64,000 bases of DNA from Caenorhabditis elegans (Eukaryota; Nematoda; Chromadorea; Rhabditida; Rhabditidae): the NCBI RefSeq assembly GCF_000002985.6, contig NC_003284.9, positions 2,728,001 through 2,792,000 of the forward strand. The letters are read 5' to 3'. The position numbers and the translations under genes were made by a program. Positions 59,101 to 64,000 of the stretch are shown one piece after another. Each line of letters begins with the position of its first letter. The stretch's first letter is position 1. A model generated the notes under the pieces. It was given only the letters and a program-made list of their open reading frames with translations. It did no database searches and was not told the origin of the DNA.

Positions 59101-62100
59101 TATGGCCTCCAAATACACAGTAATTCTATTAAAACAGTCCTTACAGGATTTAGTTTAAAAAAAAACCAACGTTCACATTTAATTTTCTCTCTCACCTATA
59201 ATATTTTTAAAACTCTAAAATTGAGTAACATTCAAAATCAAATGTTTTTCACCAATTTTCTGGTAAGCTTATTATTTTCGGTGCTGGATATCATTTTTCT
59301 GCGTTCTTCAAGTTGACCTACTTTTTTGAGCTATGATTGTTGAAGTGTCAAGTGCACACTGAGCGGCTCGGCGCCACCTCCTAGCCTTTTCATTAAAAAG
59401 TAAACTATTCTCATAATAATAAAAACACTTTTGTACTTACATTCAATTATTAATGCTTTTTTCAAATTTAAAAATTAAGTTTTTGAGAAAACATGTTGCT
59501 TTGGTGAGTGTTTTTTCTTTTTCACTATCTCAATTTAATTTTTGAGTGAACAGTAAACAAATTTAAAGCAAATGAACGAGTAATCTTCAAGATTTACTTT
59601 AAAAATTTTCAGATCGAGTTTCTCAAGGATACTACTTCCCCAATGAATCAGTTACTTCTACTGACAACAATCGAAACTTCAACTCTTCTTAACCTGGTAA
59701 GTTATGCGAATATGCAAAATTAATTTTTTGCACAAACGTATTTAAGTTGGATTAGGTTAGTGATAGCGGTGTGCCACTGATAATGATCCGGAAGAATCGG
59801 CAAAAAAAGAGCAAACAGAAAAGAGCGCTTAAGCAGCTTGCCCGGTTCGCCAACCGATTATCCGGTGTCTTTAGATCACACATTCCGTCTCTCCTCCGGT
59901 GAAATTCTGCACCACTGCGTGATTCAGTCGACTATTTTATTTCCTGCGTACTTAGCTAAAGTATTCAACATTTAAAAAAATTTAATGAGGTTCCACATGA
60001 TGTGCTGGAACATGTGAGACGATTTTCGATTTTATTCTTCGCTACTGCTTTTCCGATATTTCTTCAAACATTCAAGAATAAAGAAGAGCATTTCATTTCG
60101 ACATTCGTGTTAGGATTCATAAAACTCCGCGAAATGATATTCGCAGATGTTCTGGTGCGTTCTAGCGTTTTCCGTTTTTCGTTTTTATGACCAGTGGAGG
60201 GGCGATAGAAGATTCAAAGATGCTCCTTTGTCACCAGGTGTTCATTTTTATTAGTTTGAAAAGGAAAATCAATCCCTTATTTTTTGAATGATCTATACCT
60301 ATACCTCATTCAAATTTCTAGATAGGTTAACGATTTCCTGGATTTCCTGCAATTTATTCAACCCAACGAAATCTCCTTTCGCCCTTTGTCCACTTCATTT
60401 AACTACCCCCCCCCCCCCCTCCATTTTTCAGATTCATTACTCTTTGTACTTTACCGCCTTAGGCCCTGGAAAAAGAATTATTCAGTGTTGTGTGTGTATA
60501 GAGCTTGAGTCAGTCACTAGTCATAAACCATTTTGGCGTCAGTTTGAGAAAACTAGAAATGAGATGACATGCCGACAAAACACACTGTCAAATGCGGTTA
60601 TGCTAATTCAATCAAGCAATACTTCGAAGCAAAACAAAAACGCGATGGAATCAGTTTCCAAGACAATATCACAAGTACTTTTGATATGTTTTTTGACAAC
60701 ACAAAAGGACTGGCGGTTAATGAACTTTGTAATAAAACTTTTTAAAAAAAATATTCAAAAATGTTTTATGGCGGTTACAAATTTCGAAAAAAATGAAATT
60801 GAAGATTTTATTACGAGAACACTAAATTTTGAGAATGCGTATTGTGCAACGTATCTGACGCGCAAAATGTCTCGTAGCGAAAACTACAGTAATTTTTTAA
60901 TGCCTACTGTATCTTTTTATTGATGAAATAATAGAAAACACCAAATTAACAAAAAACCACAAAAAATTTATATAAAATCAAACCCTTAAATCCACACAAA
61001 AGCTACAGTATTCCTTTAAATAATTACTGTAGTTTTTGCTACGAGATATTTTGCGCCTCACATATGTTGCGCAATACGCGTTCTCATGAATTAGCAAATT
61101 TTCAAAATTTTTTCATTTCAGCACATTTTGGCTCCATAAAATTTAGAATGTTGAACATTTTTACACAAAATTTGCATTACCTCACTATCAGTTTGCATTT
61201 ATTAAATTTTTGGGATTTGACTGTATATCTCACCAGTTTTAAATTCTTTGTATTTATACATCTCTGGATTGATGATTTGAAACTTTTACAATTTTCTGAA
61301 TAGTCTAAGACATTTTTGACAGAACTTCCACTGGAGTTACTCTTATTTTATTTTTTGAATTTTTAAAAATTTACCCTGTTGACTGTTTGTTTTTTTGTTG
61401 CAAAACGGGACAGTGTTTCAATAAACCCGAAAAATTAGATTAGTTCTTTGAAAAAATCATCTTTACCAGCCAGATTAAAAACTGCCACAAAACTTCAGGT
61501 AGCGTTCGCGATTAAATCAAATAATTACTTTTTCGCAGCCCAACTGATTGCACACCAAGTTTGTTTAATTCGAACAAAAGTGTCAAGTGATCTAGTTCAA
61601 AACTCAAAACTAGATCAACCTGATCCCCCTTAATGATTCTTCCATTGAATAAGGAAACCAATTGAAGGACTTTGTCTGATCGCAGTTCGATCATGCATGT
61701 AAATGAGAGGGAAGTGAAGACGTTCGCGTTCAAAACGAAATCATCTTTTTTTCCTTTTTCTCACTCGCGTCGTGTATAATCGTATTGTTGTTTTGCAAAA
61801 AGTTGCCATGCGAGAATGACTATTCTCCATTTTCCGATATGAATTGGAAGATAGTACTTTTTATTATTCCAACCGTAAGGATATAGGATATATGATACTT
61901 TATTAGGAAATGAAGCGTGGTAGCGAAAAAACATTGAAAAATAGTAAAACTGAAACACTGATTAGTAACAACACATTTACAGATCGAAGAACGCATTGGA
62001 GACATTCGAAGAATGTCCCTTGCCAAACGTGACCAGCTCACCAAACTGCACCTCCAAAAGCCTCCACCAGTACAAGTCGTCACTCCGGAAAAAAAGAGCA

Positions 62101-62123
62101 AAAAGAATAGTAGCAAAAACGAG
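44078..62123 (+). CDS. cgef-1: Dbl/MCF2L-family Rho guanine nucleotide exchange factor, N-terminal part (17 core exons, continues right)
   Basis: The product is the amino half of a Dbl/Ost/Dbs-type RhoGEF, a cytosolic protein that loads GTP onto Rho-family GTPases. Joining the exons gives an uninterrupted frame of about 629 codons. Residues 1-105 are acidic and unstructured; about 107-277 form a CRAL-TRIO/Sec14-like module with the family signature FVIIIDRRSDKWSSVRTLL; about 278-512 are spectrin-like helices with LRETELPNDADSTARIL and FDSFWTKHERRL; about 582-629 are a basic, proline-containing linker. Dbl/MCF2L proteins have the same order, followed by DH and PH domains, which are not in this window. 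The symbol rests on my memory that C. elegans has a single MCF2/MCF2L-like gene, cgef-1 (C14A11.3), whose product activates CDC-42 in embryo polarity. The family call is strong; the symbol is moderate. Confidence 0.85.
44933..45344. repeat. Inverted repeat, GGCGCTACTCCACC family
   Basis: GGAGTAGTGCCAGT at the left and AGGCGCTACTCCACTTTAA at the right, inside RhoGEF intron 1. Confidence 0.7.
45815..45896 (+). CDS. cgef-1: RhoGEF exon 2
   Basis: The exon lies between TTTTACAG and GTGAGT, enters in phase 2 and leaves in phase 0. It encodes a short acidic stretch including AFFYDMDTDLKDLK, with no domain of its own. Both codon phases fit their neighbours. Confidence 0.8.
46549..46707 (+). CDS. 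cgef-1: RhoGEF exon 3 (3' end uncertain)
   Basis: The exon follows TTTACCAG and enters in phase 0. It encodes an acidic segment with NGFDSEDDATDEHWGW. The donor is uncertain: GTAGAC after 46,707 leaves phase 0, whereas the next exon needs phase 1. Using GTTGGT after 46,693 gives phase 1 and joins directly (DEHW-D-GYLTV). Alternatively a 46-nt exon at 46,909-46,954 could bridge the gap. Confidence 0.75.
46909..46954 (+). CDS. Possible 46-nt bridging exon of the RhoGEF gene
   Basis: An acceptor TTTCTATAG and a donor GTAAAG flank 46 bases that are open in the needed frame (CPYYTTGQAGLAHRA). It converts phase 0 (donor after 46,707) into the phase 1 required at 47,127. It has no homology support. 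The alternative, an upstream donor after 46,693, is simpler. Confidence 0.3.
47127..47210 (+). CDS. cgef-1: RhoGEF exon 4, start of CRAL-TRIO/Sec14-like module
   Basis: The exon follows TTTTGCAG and must be read in phase 1: GYLTVGGDRIKIRDMSDIL, then ATRYAFIS. The last part corresponds to the family's 'xFAFLSGGR' segment at the start of the Sec14-like domain. The phase-0 frame is also open but shows no family resemblance. It ends in phase 1 before GTGAGT. Confidence 0.9.
47385..47493 (+). CDS. cgef-1: RhoGEF exon 5, CRAL-TRIO/Sec14-like module
   Basis: It encodes TEGLTIVTFPDSRSTLPFED then YSLLVKYLLQVPP, matching the 'GxxVITFPE...LxxVLTYLxSIP' stretch of Dbl-family Sec14 domains. It enters in phase 1 and leaves in phase 2 before GTGAGT. 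The acceptor TTTTTTAAG is weaker than the usual TTTCAG. Confidence 0.93.
48119..48209 (+). CDS. cgef-1: RhoGEF exon 6, CRAL-TRIO/Sec14-like core motif
   Basis: It encodes SHKGFVIIIDRRSDKWSSVR and then TLLLQIS, the most diagnostic segment of the family (human MCF2L has a VIDRR.DRWSAV equivalent). It lies between TTTTCAG and GTAAGA and runs from phase 2 to phase 0. Confidence 0.95.
48210..50329 (+). other. RhoGEF intron 6 with unexplained GC-richer block
   Basis: A block at 48,240-48,640 is less AT-rich than its surroundings and contains ATG-led short frames but no donor with the phase 0 needed by exon 7. A palindromic MITE follows at 49,067-49,215. A second GC-richer patch is at 49,900-50,130. 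An internal promoter is possible but unproven. Confidence 0.4.
49067..49215. repeat. Palindromic MITE, copy 2
   Basis: GGTTATTCAAGTAGTGCCGG and ATTACTTGAATAACC are inverted ends, and ATGACGTCACAACTGTATT pairs with AATACAGTTGTGACGTCAT. It lies in RhoGEF intron 6 and is better preserved than copy 1. Confidence 0.75.
50330..50440 (+). CDS. cgef-1: RhoGEF exon 7, CRAL-TRIO/Sec14-like module
   Basis: It encodes SFFPGKICVTFVIKPEG then VLQRALEVGYRGAADTCSFQ, equivalent to the family's 'SFPGNLHLVLVLRPT..LQRT' segment. It is phase 0 at both ends. A 2.1-kb intron separates it from exon 6. Confidence 0.95.
51686..51802 (+). CDS. cgef-1: RhoGEF exon 8, end of CRAL-TRIO/Sec14-like module
   Basis: It encodes VIQLESSAELRKYIHHEF, then GLIKYNHLEWVQHRM. 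The latter corresponds to the conserved 'GGTLDYCHTEWLSHR' end of the Sec14-like domain. It is phase 0 at both ends, between TTTACAG and GTAAGG. Confidence 0.95.
52452..52538 (+). CDS. cgef-1: RhoGEF cassette exon, 29 codons
   Basis: An 87-nt open segment lies between TTTTTCACCAG and GTAAGT, phase 0 on both sides (LRSFQGYWNSYSTLVNEKDY within it). It can be included or skipped without changing frame. It falls exactly at the join between the Sec14-like module and the spectrin-like region. Mammalian relatives, as I recall them, have no equivalent insertion here, so I infer an optional exon. An internal ATG at 52,470 could also serve a shorter isoform. Confidence 0.6.
52664..52813 (+). CDS. cgef-1: RhoGEF exon 9, first spectrin-like helix
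   Basis: It encodes ASLTEFGKTLRETELPNDAD and then STARILELQTAEKMAIK, matching the family's 'FGTELAETELPNDVQATSRVL'. It is phase 0 at both ends, after TTTTCAG and before GTTAGC. Confidence 0.95.
52825..53185. repeat. CGGCAATT-rich intronic repeat
   Basis: TTCGGCAATTT and its inverse AAATTGCCGAA recur many times just after RhoGEF exon 9. A similar TTGCCGAA-rich patch is at 27,510-27,870. Both are dispersed low-complexity repeats, not coding. Confidence 0.65.
53403..53634 (+). CDS. cgef-1: RhoGEF exon 10 with two possible acceptors (53,403 or 53,493)
   Basis: The conserved part starts at 53,493 (EEFKIAVRKGFTLLKSVRQL), after TTTACAG. The family counterpart (KEDLRLALKEGHSVLESLREL) suggests this is the usual acceptor. 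An upstream acceptor, CTCTTTAG before 53,403, adds exactly 30 in-frame codons with no stop. The exon leaves in phase 1 before GTACGT. Confidence 0.85.
54528..54625 (+). CDS. cgef-1: RhoGEF exon 11, spectrin-like region
   Basis: It encodes ETERSFDSFWTKHERRL, then RYCLELRQFEDSFRK, closely matching the family's 'ETEAAFDEFWAKHQQKLEQCLQLRHFEQGFRE'. It enters in phase 1 and leaves in phase 0. Confidence 0.95.
54626..57575 (+). other. RhoGEF intron 11 (2.95 kb)
   Basis: It holds a 134-codon plus-strand ORF (55,901-56,305), T-rich and without convincing splice donors, and an inverted repeat at 56,541-56,792. No exon is needed here, because exons 11 and 12 join in frame and match the family. Confidence 0.55.
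56541..56792. repeat. Inverted repeat, GGCGCTACTCCACC family, degenerate
   Basis: TAGTAGCGTCAGTG and CCACTGTCGTTTTTCCACC form degenerate inverted ends inside RhoGEF intron 11. Confidence 0.55.
57576..57695 (+). CDS. cgef-1: RhoGEF exon 12, spectrin-like region
   Basis: It encodes LQAAFARHMLYLEEHREVGN and then CTEKALHLAEQHRQYAEGAM, a helical, charged stretch without a closer motif. It is phase 0 at both ends and follows a 2.95-kb intron. Confidence 0.92.
58092..58160 (+). CDS. cgef-1: RhoGEF exon 13, spectrin-like region
   Basis: It encodes EEVEASRNLKKAGEDLINSN and EAE, a helix aligned with the family segment before 'IRPKCQELR'. It is phase 0 at both ends. The acceptor is TTTTTTGCAG and the donor GTGAAC. 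Confidence 0.9.
58206..58331 (+). CDS. cgef-1: RhoGEF exon 14, spectrin-like region
   Basis: It encodes LSGSLEPKCEELERMAAALT followed by SALERRGDCLKRSATMHEQIAK. This matches the family's 'SIRPKCQELRHLCDQFSAEIARRRGLLSKSLELH'. It is phase 0 at both ends, with a 45-nt intron before it. Confidence 0.94.
58374..58499 (+). CDS. cgef-1: RhoGEF exon 15
   Basis: It encodes ANSWCTRGADLLTNGMTDFT and then LTTLDAFIEEGTNLN. The first part matches the family's 'SMKWCDEGIYLLASQ'. It is phase 0 at both ends, after a 42-nt intron. Confidence 0.94.
58591..59001. repeat. Inverted repeat, GGCGCTACTCCACC family
   Basis: TTGGAGTAGTGTCAGTGGGG at the left and CCCCACTGGCGCTACTCCAC at the right, inside RhoGEF intron 15. 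Confidence 0.75.
59613..59696 (+). CDS. cgef-1: RhoGEF exon 16
   Basis: It encodes IEFLKDTTSPMNQLLLLTTI and ETSTLLNL, between TTTTCAG and GTAAGT, phase 0 at both ends. No separate domain is visible; it is part of the helical region before the DH domain. Confidence 0.88.
60406..60419. repeat. Poly-C run (14)
   Basis: Fourteen consecutive C in RhoGEF intron 16. Confidence 0.95.
60831..61085. repeat. Large near-palindrome, GCGCAAAATGTCTCGTAGCG family
   Basis: The left arm GAGAATGCGTATTGTGCAAC, with GACGCGCAAAATGTCTCGTA and GCGAAAACTACAGTAA, is mirrored by TTACTGTAGTTTTTGCTACG, AGATATTTTGCGCCTCA and GCGCAATACGCGTTCTC. Arms of about 75 bp flank an AT-rich spacer. I recognise the arm sequence as a common C. 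elegans repeat. Confidence 0.85.
61983..62123 (+). CDS. cgef-1: RhoGEF exon 17, basic linker before the expected DH domain
   Basis: It encodes IEERIGDIRRMSLAKRDQLT, then a PPPVQVV segment and a Lys/Ser-rich end (EKKSKKNSSKNE). The family counterpart is 'VFHRRQASLKKLAARQTRPVQPV', just ahead of the DH domain. It leaves in phase 0 before GTAGGA. No DH exon was found in the remaining 1.9 kb. Confidence 0.9.
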
Positions 62124-64000
62124 GTAGGAATTCATCATCATACAAGGGGCGCCCGTATGCCGTCAAATAGACACAACCAGAAGGACCTTTCTTATGATTC
62201 ATTAGCGACGGTGCCAGGCTCTGTGCTTGGCCCAAAAAACGTACAAACTTTGCTTTGCAGCTGTTGAAAAACACAGTTCAGACCTGTGCGTGATTGTAAA
62301 ATTGCAATTTGCAGAACAATTTTATAGACAGTTGAAGTTACTTGTTTCAGTATTAGGCCGTAGTGCATTTGAAAAATATGCAAACTGATTTATGCGTGTC
62401 CCTTAAGTAGAGTAGAGTTTGTGGGGTATTGTGTTTAAATAGCCAGAAATTAGTCTGAATTTCATTAAGAGACTTTACGAAAAATTTGCGAAAATTTTTG
62501 TCGGTTCAAAATTTCGAAAAAAAAAACGACCCAGTTTAAGCCATAATCTTGAATATATTGGTAGTTTATTTCACGTTATTCCGTTGACTAATTTTGGTGC
62601 TTTTCAGTCACTTTTCGGCTTCAAATGCACCTTAATTAACAAAATAGCGTGAGATCATTTACCAATATATGCACTATAAAAGATGATAATTTTTAAAAAG
62701 GCAAGTGGCCAAAATTGGAGATTTTTTCTAAAATTAGACCATTTTTTTCCGAAAGTTTGAATTGCGACAAAACATTTTTTTGAAACTTTTTTGAGCCGTT
62801 CCATTACGAAATTCGTTCATTTGAGCATTTTTTGTGCTGATTTACTGAACCGTTGCTCCTTTTTTAACTTCGCCCAGCTCGTTTTTAACAAGTTATCAGT
62901 ATTTGTTTGCAGATTCAGAATATACCTAATTGATAAGCATGTTTCAATCTAGGTGAACCAAGGTGCGTACATTTGTTTTGAAATTTGAATGCGAATTCAA
63001 AAAAACAATGACGTCATAATCAAGGAGTGGAAGAAACATCTGGTGGTTGTGAAGGTCGCACAACGGGGGGACACAGTTATCCGGTATGAGAAAGTTGCCC
63101 CGATTGGGGCTGCTTCTCATTTTGCTTTTCTTTTCGTTTTGCAATTCATTTATTTTTCCTTCTTCCTCTTCTTAGCCTTCTTCCGTTTGTTAAAGTTGAG
63201 ATTCTAGTTGGTCATAACTTCTTCTTTTTTCTCCTCTTTTTCCACTCACCACCCCCCAGGGGGTAAAAATAGGGCACTCACGTTTCACTATATATTTTTA
63301 TTTATTTCCAAGTTCCCACGCTCTCCGCCAAGATCCAGGATCCATGGCTAGAGCATTGTGCCAGAGTCATCACACTTTCGGCCGGTGAGACGACGGACGG
63401 ACGGACGGAGGATATTATCTTCCGTTATTTGAACAAATTACATACGCGAGAAGCATCTCTCAAGAACTTGTTGCGAGGCACTGTGCAACCGAGAAATTTG
63501 CTCGTTCATGATATGCTCCATCATTCGGTTGTTCTCACGCGAACACTCGAAAAACACTCATCTCTCTTTCTTACCCCCTCCGCCATCCTAGTCTAATGGG
63601 TTTCATGATACTGTTCTGTTGAATACGGCTTCGAACATCTCATAACCTTTCCCTTTGCTAGTTTTCAATTTCATCGCGGTCAACAAGTTTTGTAGCGTTA
63701 GCGTTTTTTTTTCCCGAAAATTGGACACGAATAGATGTTTCTTCTACACATGCGAGTTTGCCGAAATGTTGCTTTTTCTGACAATTTATAATTGTTTCAC
63801 AGAACTGTAGACGTTTCCAGATTGTAGAAAATTTTTTAACATTACAGAAAAACGTTCGACATTTCAAACCAAAGTCTCAGTTTTTCGATTATTCGTTCTG
63901 AGTGTATTGTTTTTTTTATTTTAAAATTTCGCAATTGACTCTCAAAACAATTCGCGTTGACCCGTACCCTGTCACCAGTTATAATGTGCCATGAAAAATC
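62124..64000 (+). other. RhoGEF intron at right edge, no DH exon found
   Basis: A GGAG...CCGTTGCTCC inverted repeat occupies 62,403-62,867. A GC-richer, promoter-like block at 63,300-63,600 includes ATG 63,344 followed by GTGAGA after 63,384 and a GACG tetranucleotide run. No sequence resembling a DH domain is visible before 64,000. Confidence 0.5.
62403..62867. repeat. Inverted repeat, GGAGGATTAACGG family
   Basis: The right end GAACCGTTGCTCCTTTTTTA is clear; the left is degenerate (AAGTAGAGTAGAG). It contains the shared 'gataatttttaaaa' interior. Confidence 0.5.

Larger units (their letters stand above)
59697..61982 (+). other. RhoGEF intron 16 (2.3 kb)
   Basis: It contains a 14-base C run (60,406-60,419), a large near-palindrome (60,831-61,085) and the longest ORF of the window (211 codons), which overlaps the palindrome and is not credible as a gene. 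Confidence 0.6.

Noticed and set aside
60288..60923. 211-codon plus-strand ORF, the longest in the window
   Set aside because: It overlaps a large inverted repeat and a poly-C run, has no family resemblance or splice support, and lies in an intron of the RhoGEF gene.

Overview
The window looks like nematode nuclear DNA, most probably Caenorhabditis elegans. The evidence is AT-rich sequence, many small exons bounded by TTTTCAG acceptors and GTAAGT/GTGAGT donors, degenerate TTAGGC (nematode telomere-type) units, long poly-C/poly-G runs, and dispersed inverted repeats ending in TGGCGCTACTCCACCTTTAA or containing CTACGTAGATC. No tRNA, rRNA or CRISPR array was seen. Most of the window is intron or repeat. 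Two multi-exon genes, transcribed away from each other, explain nearly all the coding signal.

Right half, plus strand (44,078 to beyond 62,123): the N-terminal part of a Dbl/MCF2L (Ost/Dbs) family Rho guanine nucleotide exchange factor, best matched to C. elegans cgef-1 as I recall it. Seventeen core exons join in frame to about 629 codons. They encode an acidic N-terminus, a CRAL-TRIO/Sec14-like module and a spectrin-like helical region. The catalytic DH-PH part must lie beyond the right edge. An 87-nt cassette exon and a 90-nt alternative acceptor both keep the frame. One junction, exon 3 to exon 4, is ambiguous.

Left half, minus strand (about 35.5 kb, possibly 39.3 kb, down to 2,538 and continuing off the left edge): a gene I do not recognise. 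Eight core exons join to 324 codons of a Ser/Arg/Lys-rich, probably disordered protein. At least five further ATG-initiated exons (34,050; 30,027; 18,156; 17,080; 6,668), and possibly those at 39,260 and 8,557, enter the core exons in the correct codon phase. This predicts a nested set of isoforms from separate promoters across 30 kb. These exons were assembled by eye from splice signals and phase, not from transcripts.

Between the two genes (about 35.5-44.1 kb) is a head-to-head intergenic region that probably holds both sets of distal promoters. The introns carry several recurring inverted-repeat families, a 255-bp near-palindrome (60,831-61,085), two copies of a palindromic MITE, a degenerate TTAGGC tract inside a minus-gene intron and five poly-C/G runs of 14-20. 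A damaged small reading frame at 29.3-29.5 kb may be a pseudogene.
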